A DNA stretch of 64,000 nt, taken from the NCBI GenBank assembly GCA_012295275.1, contig CM022671.1, forward strand, positions 6,951,227 through 7,015,226, given 5' to 3'. The notes under the pieces are model-generated. The model had not been told where the DNA came from and ran no database searches. It worked only from the letters and a program-made list of their open reading frames with translations. This stretch comes from Chrysomallon squamiferum (taxonomy: Eukaryota; Mollusca; Gastropoda; Neomphalida; Peltospiridae). The position numbers were made by a program, and so were the translations under genes. Below are positions 38,201 to 48,918 of this stretch, piece by piece (the first letter of the stretch is position 1; each line of letters starts with the position of its first letter).

Positions 38201-40621
38201 TAATTTAATGTGTTATTAAAAGATTTGTATAAATTATATTAAAGATGTATAAATTTTAAAGTATATTTAATGTATCGTATAATAAAGGTGTATAAAACAT
38301 ATTTAAAGATCATACAACCCATATATGATGTATTATTAAAGATGTATAAATTATAAAGTATGTTTAATGTATGGTATAATAAAGGTGTATAAAACATATT
38401 TAAAGATTATATACAACCCACTGGTCTACAACTTACTTTATACTTAATAACTTTAGAAATAAGTGCAAAACAAACAGATGGTTTTTTTTGCCGTGCAGTT
38501 TTATTGCTGTGTTGACACTAGTAGATAAAACAGATTGTTTTCTGTGATCGAAGGTGTACAAGGTGGTGAACGCTTACCCACCTTGTCTTGGAGATGAGCT
38601 GCAGCTCATAGACGGAGACTACATCTTTGTGGAGCCTGATGAAATGAAGCTCAGCAAAGACGGCTGGTTTCATGGTACGTCGTGGTTGACTGGTTTGAGT
38701 GGAATGTTTCCCGGAGTCTGCACACAAAAAACAGCTGAAACATGGACCTGGACACTTCACAAGTAAAATATAAAACAGCATCTCAAAACATTTGTACTTT
38801 AATAACATCTTAAAATATTTGTACTTTATTGTTTAATGTTTTAAAACATTTGTACTTTATTAACATCTTAAAACATTTGTACTTTAATAACATCTTAAAA
38901 CATTTGTACTTTATTGTTTAATGTCTTAAAACATTTGTATTTTATTAACATCTTAAAACATATGTACTTTATTGTTTAATGTCTTAAAACATCTGTACTT
39001 TAATAACATCTTAAAACATTTGTACTTTATTGTTTAATGTCTTAAAACATTTGTACTTTATTGTTTAACATCTTAAAACATTTGTACTTTATTAACATCT
39101 TAAAACATTTATACTTTATTAGCATCTTAAAACATTTGTACTTTATTGTTTAATGTCTTAAAACATTTGTACTTTATTGTTTAATGTCTTAAAACATTTA
39201 TACTTTATTGTTTAACATCTTAAGACAAAAGTTTTTAAAGAAGATGAAATCAAATCATTAAGAAAAGAACTATTACTTTTTCTAGGATGCAGTTTAGAAA
39301 CAATTTGTTCAGGAATTCTAAGTAAACGTTACAGTGAACAAATTTTACCTGAGTTAGATTAACGAGTCACTAAATTACAAAAATGTAATGAACCATGTAG
39401 AAAGTGTCATTTTTTTTGTTTTTTCTGCTAAGATCTTTGCCACTGGTGGAGATGAGGGCCACTTCTAATGGACTCTGTGATGGTGACTATGACAACTTGT
39501 GGCAGAATAACGAGATAGAGGATTTATATGCAAAGGTTGGTTTCAGATTTTTAACAATTTTTGTTTTTTATGTTGCAAGTCATTAAAACTAAGTTTTATA
39601 ACAAAGCTGTCTTAGAACAGAATGTACTTGTTTTAATCAAAAGAAATGTCTGCCAGACAAAAAAACTGAAATGAAACGTGTGTGTTAAACAGTGTGTATT
39701 CGTTGTTGAAGGTAAATAAGAATAAGAAGGTGGAGGCAAGACAGCTGTTTGTGATGAGACATGGAGAACGATGTGACTACCCCTTCGGCAGGAAAGAGTG
39801 GGTCACAAACGTCTTTGATTCCTCGGGTGAGTACTCATGTCTTTGATTTCTCAGGTGAGTGCTCACATCTCTAATTTCTCAGGTGATTACTCACATCTCT
39901 GATTTCTCAGGTGATTACTCACATCTTTGATTTCTCAGGTGAGTGCTCATATCTCTGATTTCTCAGGTGAGTGCTCACATCTCTGATTTCTTAGGTGATT
40001 ACTCACATTTCATTTCTCAGGTGAATACTCACACCTTTCATTTCACAGGTGAGTGCTCACATCTTTGATTTCTCAGGTGAGTGCTCATATCTCTGATTTC
40101 TCAGTTGATTACTTATCTCTGATTTCTCAGGTGATTACTCACATCTTTGATTTCTCAGGTGAGTGCTCACATCTCTGATTTCTCAGTTGATTACTTATCT
40201 CTGATTTCTCAGGTGATTACTCACATCTTTGATTTCTCAGGTGAGTGCTCACATCTTTGATTTCTCAGGTGATTATTCACACCTTTCATTTCTCAGGTGA
40301 GTAGACACATATTTGATTTCTTTCACGTGCTGTCACTTTTATGCTTCATGCATCTGCACTAGTTAATTAACTGAACTTAATAAATTTAAAATGTAACAGT
40401 TACTCACACTCAATCAGTGTGTTTTATGATTTGTATCAACCAATTTATACTGATTCTCATATCATAAATAAGAATTGACATCAATATATTTTTCTTTCAA
40501 ACTGATTAGTCATTGAAGTTATGTATTGAAATTATATATTTTGGAAAAGTGTTTTCAATATAACTGCATTGATTATGTACATTACTTATATAGCGTATTT
40601 TATTAAATATATTAGCAGCAG

Positions 40622-40667
<46 letters not shown>

Positions 40668-41311
40668 AATGGAAACTGGCAAAACTGGTCCCTGGTTATC
40701 CCATATTAACATCTACACCGGCCATGTTTTTTTGTACCCAAAATTATGTGTAAACATTATATGTCTTAAAACCCTTAATAAACTGAATCCTGTATATTAT
40801 GATCAGTTTTCATCCCCAAAGGCTCAAGTTATTGGTTAATTACCTCGACAAACCGTAAGCCAGGTAAGTTCAGCTGATTACCTGACCGGAAACAGTGTGA
40901 CCCAGTTTCTCCTATTACAGGACAGTGAGATCTCAGACCAGACATTCTGGCTGTCTGGTAATTAGTCGATGATTGGTGTTAATTGTACTTATCAGTGCAG
41001 GTTGGACTTCTTAGTGCCTTACACCCATAATTCAGGTTTTACATCTTCACTGTGATGTTAAGACAAAAAGCTCACTGACCATTTCATGGATTTATGGATG
41101 TGCTGACAAGCAAATCAGAAGTGACATAGCTAACGTGTTGTTACATTTTATTCACAATTTATAAATCAAATGTAAAGATCTAGAATGGACATATCTTATC
41201 AAGTATTTCATAGATACAAGTGCAGATGTAAAAACAAACATTATACATACATATATACATGTATGAAGGGTTTCTAAATTTAAGGTAGCATGGTGATCTG
41301 TTACGCTAGTA

Positions 41312-41389
<78 letters not shown>

Positions 41390-41599
41390 ATATAACATAT
41401 GTACACATAGACACACTGTTTTGTAATTTTCAAATTCAATATTTATGAGAGTTTTGTCTTTCAGGAAATTACAAAAGAATAAACCTGAACTTACCCAAAA
41501 CAATGATACCACGAAAAGTTGAAGAGTATTTGTATGATTGTCCTCTCACAGAGATTGGCAAAGTACAGGCCTATATTACAGGTAATAACAAAAATAATA

Positions 41600-41630
<31 letters not shown>

Positions 41631-44069
41631 TACAGACAATATTAAATTGTTTATCAGGTTCTGTTAAACTATACTGCAGGTAATCTTAATGTCTAAAAGG
41701 TATTAAACTCTATTAAGGTAATGTTTAACTGTATTATTGGTAACATTAAATTATATTACAGGTAATATTAAAGTGTATTACAGGTAATATTAAAGTTTGT
41801 AACAGACGGTTTTAAATAAACAGTTATAATATTAAACAATTAATGTAGTTAGTGTAATTAAAGGTGAGATGTGTTTGTAACTGATGTTTCAGGTGATGTT
41901 AAATAAACAGTTTTAATATTAAACAGGTGATGTAGTTAGTGTAATTAAAGGTGAGATGTGTTTGTAACTGATGTTTCAGGTGATGTTAAATAAACAGTTT
42001 TAATATTAAACAGGTGATGTAGTTAGTGTAATTAAAGGTGAGATGCGTTTGTAACTGATGTTTCAGGTGATGGACTGAAATCCAGTTCAGTGCAGATAAG
42101 TCACATCTACTGCTCTCCAGCTCTCAGGTGTATACAGACAGCACACGAAGTCGTTAAAGGTGAGTTTCACAAATTATTTATTTGCACTGCTGTCTTTTAT
42201 TACAGATATTTCCCATGTTAATTATTTGTAAACTGACAGTGATGTTTTATTACTGAAGTTTCCCATGTTGATTATGTATGTGTGTGTTATGTAGTATAAC
42301 TTATATATTGTGCTATAAAAACTGAAATTTAATTAATTAATTAAATAAATGTAGCAAAAATTGCTTTATTGTATTTTCAATGCTACCATCTCATTTAATA
42401 ATCTGTACATTCTGTTTATTTATTTATTTATTTATTTATATACTTATTTACTGATTTATTTTCTTTTTTCTTTCTTTCTTTCTTTCTTTCTTTATTTCTT
42501 TATTTACTTATTTATTTTCTTTCTTTATTTATTTATTTATTTATATACTTATTTATTTATTTAAATTCTTATTTACTTATTTATTTTCTTTCTTTCCTTC
42601 TTTCCTTCTTTCTTTCTTTCCTTCTTTCTTTCTTTCTTTCTTTATTTGTTTATTTATATACTTATTTATTTATTTAAATTCTTATTTACTTATTTATTTA
42701 TTTTCTTTTTCTTTCTTTCTTTCTTTATTTATTTCTTTATTTATTTATTTATTTCTTTATTTCTTTATTTCTTTATTTCTTTATTTATTTATTTATTTAT
42801 TTATCAGCTCTGGGCAGCAGCTCACTGATTTGTGTTGAACCGACTCTGTTTGAGTGGCTTGGCTGGTACAAACCAAACGTACCAAAGTGGATTCCTGTCG
42901 ACAAACTTGTTTCTCTTGGCTACAGTTTAGACCAGACTTACACACCGTTTATCAGCAGTGACAAGCTCAACACAGATGAGAGCTATCAAGAGTATTACAG
43001 CAGAACCTCAGACTTTACTAACTACGTTGTCAGAAAACACAGCCAGGAAGGTATCAGTGTTTTTATTTAGTATTGCACTTGTTTGTCTGAAATTGAATAT
43101 AAAACTTTTATTTGTTTAATTTTTTTCTTTTATTTTCATCTGCACTTCTTCTTACTTTAAAACAAAAAAACAAAAAAAGAAAGGAAAAACAATAAAAAAA
43201 AGTAAAAAAAACACAAAAAAACATTCTTGAGTAAAAGATGTTATTTGCGTAACATAATATAGCTTTTCATAGTACTAAAATCAGTAAACCCTTGATGATT
43301 TCTCATTATCTCTAGAAACATTTAATATAGGTTTTATTATATGTATGTTCTTTATAATTATGTTTACCAGTTGATAATTTGTTCGATACATTGGTACTGC
43401 AGGAGATTCTTCATTAATATTCATGATAATGTGTTTTTGTTCCTTATCATTTACTAACATTCAACAGTGGTAATTATTTGTTGCAGAAAGTGTTTTCATT
43501 ATTTATACATGGTTTTTATAGTGTTGTTACTTTTTACCTGGTGGTAACATTCCAAAGTAACTGGTATTTGTTACTTTTTGCCATAGTAGTAACCTACCAA
43601 TAACATGTATATTTGTTACTTTTTACCAGGTGGTAACATTCCAAAGTAACAGGTATTTGTTACTTTTTACCAGGTGGTAACATTCCAAGTTAACACACAT
43701 TTGTTACTTTTTACCAGGTTTTATAATTCCAAAGTAACAGGTATTGGTAACATTTTCAAGTGTTAACACAAACTAACACTTTTTACCAGGTGGTAACATT
43801 CCAAATTAACACACATTTGTTACTTTTTACCAGGTGGTAATATTCTGTTGGTGGGACATGCAGCTAGTCTTGATGCCAGCACATTCAAACTGTGCAGGAA
43901 GAAAATCAAATCAGAATCTCAGTTTCTCAAAGAACTGACAAACGTTCCATTCTGTGCGGTTGTCATGGTAGAAGAGGACCCTGTCTCCAAACACTGGACA
44001 ATGAAGGAGCCCCCCATGCCCCCTTTGTGTCACAGCTATAACAAAATGTTCAACTGGAAAGAAGTATAA
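34395..44069 (+). CDS. UBASH3: UBASH3 (TULA/STS): UBA, 2H phosphoesterase, SH3 and histidine-phosphatase domains
   Basis: Twelve exons with consistent phases: 34395-34504, 35595-35648, 36075-36261, 36863-37061, 37943-38112, 38554-38762, 39433-39535, 39712-39826, 41465-41581, 42067-42159, 42808-43050, 43834-44069. They join to 1,836 bases, 611 residues, slightly shorter than vertebrate UBASH3A/B. Domains in order: UBA (about 18-60, [16 protein letters not shown]); 2H phosphoesterase with both HxTx motifs (PHITL at His109, LHLTL at His195); SH3 (about 240-300); phosphoglycerate-mutase-like phosphatase with RHGER (catalytic His361), a CSPALRC segment, and GHAAS (His542). In vertebrates these proteins bind ubiquitin and CBL and dephosphorylate Syk/ZAP-70-family kinases; the invertebrate substrate is unknown. 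No frame damage is visible, which suggests purifying selection. Several introns carry minisatellites that include the splice junctions themselves (separate entries). One gene stands for the vertebrate A/B pair. Confidence 0.96.
35131..35204 (+). repeat. (CT)n microsatellite, UBASH3 intron 1
   Basis: 37 CT units, followed by TG units to about 35234. Confidence 0.98.
38165..38420. repeat. minisatellite in UBASH3 intron 5
   Basis: Imperfect copies of TTAATGTRTTATTAAAG plus ATGTATAAATTATAA, unit about 30-60 bp, starting about 55 bases after the exon 5 donor. Confidence 0.75.
38772..39225. repeat. minisatellite in UBASH3 intron 6
   Basis: About 14 copies of CTTAAAACATTTGTACTTTA followed by either TTGTTTAATGT or a short TAACAT. 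It begins about 10 bases after the exon 6 donor but does not contain it. Confidence 0.9.
39811..40314 (+). repeat. 28-bp tandem array made of the UBASH3 exon 8 donor site
   Basis: The first unit is the last 16 bases of exon 8 plus 12 intron bases (GTCTTTGATTCCTCGG, then GTGAGTACTCAT). About 17 more copies follow in the intron, typically ATCTTTGATTTCTCAG then GTGAGTGCTCAC. Roughly half keep GTGAGT and most others have GTGATT; two have lost the GT (TTGATT). Nearly all have CAG before the former junction. Confidence 0.95.
40625..40666. repeat. (TA)n microsatellite, UBASH3 intron 8
   Basis: About 21 TA units. Confidence 0.97.
41312..41388 (+). repeat. (CT)n microsatellite, UBASH3 intron 8
   Basis: About 38 CT units passing into a short TATA stretch, about 75 bases before exon 9. 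Confidence 0.98.
41571..41810 (+). repeat. degenerate repeats of the UBASH3 exon 9 donor
   Basis: The junction CTATATTACAG|GTAATA recurs about seven more times in the first 230 bases of the intron as ATTACAG|GTAATATTAAA-like copies of about 25-35 bp, several still carrying CAG|GTAAT. Confidence 0.7.
41805..42072 (+). repeat. 87-bp array ending in the UBASH3 exon 10 acceptor
   Basis: Two intronic copies of CTGATGTTTCAG|GTGATG, at 41881 and 41968, lie exactly 87 bp apart and the third, at 42055, is the real acceptor plus six bases of exon 10. A partial older copy starts near 41805. Confidence 0.95.
42418..42805. repeat. (TTTA)n/(TTTC)n tract abutting UBASH3 exon 11
   Basis: About 390 bp of TTTA and TTTC units. 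Its last units form the polypyrimidine tract directly before the exon 11 acceptor (TTATCAG, 42801-42807). Confidence 0.95.
43525..43845 (+). repeat. array ending in the UBASH3 exon 12 acceptor
   Basis: About seven copies of a 40-50 bp unit with core TTACTTTTTACCAG|GTGGTAACATTCC. The final copy is the true acceptor and the first 12 bases of exon 12 (GTGGTAATATTC, one difference from the intronic copies). Confidence 0.95.
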
Positions 44070-44234
44070 CCTGTCACAAGTAAAATACTTCAACTGAAGG
44101 AATCAGCGTGTGTATGTGTGTGTATGTCTGGGTTTTGTGTGTGTGTGTGTGTGTGTGTGTGTTTTTGTATTAGGTAAAAAACGATGCTTTCAAACTGCAT
44201 GTCACATGCTTTAATGTTATAAGTTAATATTGTA

Positions 44235-44240
44235 AATAAA
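44235..44240 (+). terminator. polyadenylation signal of UBASH3
   Basis: AATAAA lies 165 bases after the TAA at 44067-44069. Confidence 0.6.
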
Positions 44241-44421
44241 ACATGGATACATCTTTCTGTTTTATTTATACCAGTCAGTTTTAAAATACATTTTTATATA
44301 AAAATGTCTGTGATTCCTGTTCAGCAAAGAACTGATATTTGTTAAGAATGATTATTTTTATTTGTAAAACTTTGTGTGTGCATACATAGTGTGACAGTTA
44401 AATATTTCTATGCAGTAGAAA

Positions 44422-44457
<36 letters not shown>

Positions 44458-44570
44458 GTTACCAGTAATGTGTTGGTGCACTGTAATTACTGTTTATACT
44501 GTTAACAATGGTAAATAAGAAATGAATGGAAGATGTTTTATGTTTGTAACAGTGAGTGCTGATTAGTTTC

Positions 44571-44572
<2 letters not shown>

Positions 44573-44632
<60 letters not shown>
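44573..44632 (+). repeat. (CT)n microsatellite
   Basis: 30 CT units, followed by (TA)n and CA-rich DNA. A poly(T) tract lies upstream at about 44425-44453. Confidence 0.98.
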
Positions 44633-44635
<3 letters not shown>

Positions 44636-44639
44636 AATT

Positions 44640-45545
44640 TATATATATATATACACATACACACACTTAAAAAACACACAGCATTTTATATATATATATA
44701 ACATCCACACATATGACATTATTTGTATACATATATATATAACAAGCACACATATGACATTATCATTAAATAAAACATCTGCCAAATCCTACATAATAAG
44801 AACATTATACTAACATGTTTTTTTTTTATTTGCAAAATTTTATAATTTATATAATGTTTGATTACTAATTTATGTTTTGTTATGCTTTCACAAATTTGTT
44901 CCTTTTATGGTTCTTTATAGACAATAGTAATTTTATGTTTTTTGTAGCACTTAAATTTCAGTTATTATTTATACACATTTGTTAACTTTGACTCAGTCCA
45001 GTTATTATTAAAGTTGTCATTTTCACAACATCGAGATAGATTGATTCTTGCTAACTACAATAAAAGTTTTATAAATATTACATAAATTAAGTTTTTTACA
45101 AATATTATGCAAAAGTTTTACAAATGTTACTCAAGTTAAGTTTTACAAAAATGTTGTACAAACGTTTCTAAAAATTGGAAATGGTGTGTTAAATGTAATT
45201 TTTTTTCATTACCCTTTGCCATAAAGATTTTGTGTATCTTAATAATTAGCAAATTGTATCACAACATATGGATATTTGTACGGACAGACAGATGAAAGGT
45301 TGGGAAAATATCTAGATAATAATGTTATTTATTTTTGCAAGGACAATGTTGACTGTTGATAAGATAGTCTTTTTAGAAATTTATTATGTATATAGATCTT
45401 GATAATATTTTCAAATACTTTGAAATCATAAATGTAGATATAAGTGCTGATTTTAATATTTTAAAATATTCTGATAATCAGGATGTAAATATTAATGGTA
45501 ATGTTGATATTTTAAAATACTGTGAAATCAGAATATGGTTATTAA
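44640..45545. other. AT-rich, no gene
   Basis: Contains two copies of an ATAT..CACACATATGACATTAT phrase (44700-44765) and loosely repeated AAGTTTTACAAATRTTA phrases (45060-45150). Confidence 0.5.
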
Positions 45546-45549
45546 TACT

Positions 45550-45880
45550 TATATGAATATTTGAAAACATTTTAATATTCCAAATTTAGTTACTAACACA
45601 AATGTGAATATTTTGAAACGTTTTAATATTCCGTATTTCATTACTAATACTAATGTGAATATTTTGAAACATTTTAATATTTCGAATTTAGTTACTAACA
45701 CAAATGTAAATATTTTGAAACATTTTAATATTCCGTATTTCGTTACTAATACTAATGTAAATATTTTGAAACATTTTAATATTTCGAATTTAGTTACTAA
45801 CACAAATGTGAATATTTTGAAACATTTTAATATTCCGTATTTCGTTACTAATACTAATGTGAATATTTTGATAAGTAGAA
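45550..45880. repeat. 51-bp monomers in 102-bp dimers
   Basis: Monomers ATTTTGAAACATTTTAATAT plus either TCCGTATTTCGTTACTAA or TTCGAATTTAGTTACTAA alternate regularly. The unit is a multiple of three, so both strands are open; I do not regard it as coding. Confidence 0.92.
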
Positions 45881-46534
45881 TCTAGTGATTAATACAAAAG
45901 TTATAATTTAAAAATATATCAACAGACATGTTTTTATCGAAGTATTACTAAACAATATTCTGTTGTTTTTCTTCATTTATTTATTTATTTATTTATAATT
46001 ACTTCACACATTAGTAATACGGTTTAGTTGTCAAACTTCTGAAACTGAAATAAATTTCCTTAAGAATTCTCACGGATTACATTACTGGTAGTTTATTTTC
46101 CTCCCTCCTTCCGTGCCTCCTCCTCCTCCTTCTTTCTCCCCTCCTCCTAATTGTTATTAAATGAATGAGTGTTGAAGGTCTACATTTTCTGAATTTATTT
46201 ATCTATTTATTTTTGTTTTCGTTCAATCAATAAAGACACACAAACAACGAACAAGTAAACTTAGCGTGACGTCATTGTGTGTCTCTGACTCCAGTTGCCA
46301 TAGAGATGTTTTGTAATATTATTTTATTGTTGTAACTTGCTATTAATTTTGAGCTGCTGATGCAAAATAAAATAACTTGTAAGTATAAACATTTTTTTCT
46401 TCTTCAGACTACAGTTGAATGACGTGCGCGAAGAAAATACTATATATAGTAACTTGTTGTTTACATGTGTATAAAAACGTGAACATTGTTGTTAAGTAAA
46501 TACCTTTTACGTTGTAAAATATATGAACGTTGTT

Positions 46535-46725
46535 TGTTATATAAGTTAACTGTAATGTTATAAAATGTTGTTAGGTAAATAATAATGTTAAAATAAAGTT
46601 ATAGTGTTATAAAATGTTGTTAAGTACATAATAATGTTAAAATAAAGTTATAGTGTTATAAAATGTTGTTAAGTAAATAATAATGTTAAAATAAAGTTAT
46701 AGTGTTATAAAATGTTAATATTGTT
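46535..46725. repeat. about 50-bp minisatellite
   Basis: Four copies of AGTTATAGTGTTATAAAATG plus TTGTTAAGTAAATAATAATG and a short link; the first is diverged. Confidence 0.9.
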
Positions 46726-46729
46726 TAAA

Positions 46730-47243
46730 AATACTTATATGTATGATTGTTTATTTTTTTTTTGTGCATGTAGGTAACAAATGTAACTAGAAAGTTGGCA
46801 TTCACTTTTATTTTTATTTTGTTTTTGTTTATGATTATTATGATTATTATATTATTATTATTATTGTTGTTGTTATTTTGTTGTTGTTTATTAATAATTT
46901 GATATATATATCAAGTCGAACAAGGTACAAAATTAATTAACAAACTAGTTTGTCAGTGTCAGTAAACAACAACACATTTTTAATTTTTATATTTTCAGAT
47001 GATAACAACACACACATTTTAATTACATATATTTCAGATGATACACTTATATTATATATATATATATACACACACACATACATACATATATATATATATC
47101 AATGTATTCGTTCTTTTTTTAAATTATGTGCACATTTAACATTGTACTCTAAAACTAAGTGATTATTAATTATTCATTTATATTTCTCAATGGAATATCA
47201 GGTAAAAACAGCAACAACAATAAAATAATAATGATAATATTAC

Positions 47244-47292
<49 letters not shown>

Positions 47293-47420
47293 GGTCAACA
47301 ACAATGAAGATATTTTAGAAAAATATTAATTATATTGTTCACATATGAACAGAATCAAGATCATGAATTACAATCTTAAAACTTCAAACTCACTGTGATG
47401 TTTTTACGTAAATTGCATTT

Positions 47421-47451
<31 letters not shown>

Positions 47452-48165
47452 TTTATTTATTTATTTATTTATTTTTATTATTTTTTTTTTTTTCTGTTTA
47501 TATATGCAAAGGCTACTTTTATTCTTAGTGTCAATTACGTTTGAGATAACAAATAATTAAAACATGTTGATTACTTACTGGTGTTTGTCATTATTTTATT
47601 TCATTTTTCTTTATTTAATTATAAACTATGTAGTTATCAGTACCAATATAAAACATTTCACGAAGTCACCGGGACAAAACACGTTGATATATGCAACATT
47701 TCTATACAAACATTACATTTAAAACAATTTTATAAATATCCCGTGTAACATCCTTGTATACGTTAACTGTATCTTTGTAAATGTTTCATGTAACGTCTCT
47801 ATAAATCTAACAAATTTATTAATGTTACCTATGTAACATATCTATTAGAGTCATCTAATAATATATCTATCAATGTTTTTATATTTTGCCACTGTTCCTA
47901 TATAACATTTATTAATGTTATTTGTGTAACATCATTGTTACCTATTTTATACATATATTTATAAATAGTTTTCTGCGTAACCTTTGTTACTGTTATCTGT
48001 GTAACATTTATTCTTTTCGTGTCAGCATATGTTCATCAGTGAAACGTTATTCATAGGATGTTGCTTTTCGCCTATAATAATAGTTTAAGATTTCTGAACA
48101 CACTGTAAAACGAAATATTAATTTTTATAATGTAAATTTAATATCTGAAATTACTACACACTTTA
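46730..48165. other. AT-rich region with (TA)n and (TTTA)n, no gene
   Basis: (TA)n at 47249-47287 and TTTA units at 47417-47475. A loose family of TAACATTTATTAATGTTAYCT phrases occurs at 47740-48010. No coding features. Confidence 0.5.
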
Positions 48166-48169
48166 AATA

Positions 48170-48510
48170 TAATGATAAGTAAATTCAGTGATAAACAAAA
48201 TACACGCACATTTTATATATAATAATATACACAATTTCAGTGATAAGCAAAATACGTGGACAGTTTAAATATAATTATGTACACAATTTCAGAGATAAAA
48301 TACGTGCACACTTTAAATGTAATGATGTACACAATTTCAATGATTTCAATGATAAACAAAATACACGTAAAAGCAATAATGTACACAATCAGTCATAAAT
48401 AAAATACGTGCACACTTTAACTGCACAAATGTACAAAATTTCAGTGATGAACAAAATACGCGCACATTTTAAATGTAATAATGTACACTATTTCAGTGAT
48501 AAATAAAATG
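48170..48510. repeat. about 55-bp minisatellite
   Basis: Six imperfect copies of ATGTACACAATTTCAGTGAT, then AAACAAAATACGTGCACA and CTTTAAATGTAAT. Confidence 0.85.
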
Positions 48511-48544
48511 ACAGAAACACCTTACAGTAATACAGTACGTATGT

Positions 48545-48867
48545 TTGTGTGTATGTGTGTGTTACTGTATGTTTTCTGTATATATTGTGTGTTGTGTATA
48601 TGTGTGTGTATGTTTCTGTGTGTAAGGTGGGTGTGTATGTGTGTATGTGGGTGTGTATGTGTGTGTGTGTGTCTGTGTGTGAGTATGTATGTGTCTGTGT
48701 GTGTGTGTCTGTGTGTTTGTCTGTGTGTTTGTGTGTGTGTGTATGTGTGTGTGTCTGTGTGTTTGTGTGTTTCTGTGTGTTTGTGTGTGTGTCAGTCTGT
48801 CTGTGTCTGTGTCTGTCTGTGTGTGTGTCTGTGTGTGTGTTTGTCTGTGTGTGTGTGTGTGTGTGTA

Positions 48868-48905
<38 letters not shown>

Positions 48906-48914
48906 TGTGTGTGT
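48545..48914 (+). repeat. (TG)n tract beside the Kir stop codon
   Basis: About 370 bp of TG units with TC and TA interruptions. On the Kir (minus) strand this is a CA-rich tract beginning five bases after the stop codon. Confidence 0.95.
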
Positions 48915-48918
48915 AAAA

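Noticed and set aside
39811-40314. CRISPR-like or centromeric array reading of the 28-bp repeats
   Set aside because: The unit is directly derived from the exon 8 junction and has no unique spacers.
45604-45885. Repetitive 93-residue frame
   Set aside because: Open only because the 51-bp unit is divisible by three and lacks stops; the other strand is open too.
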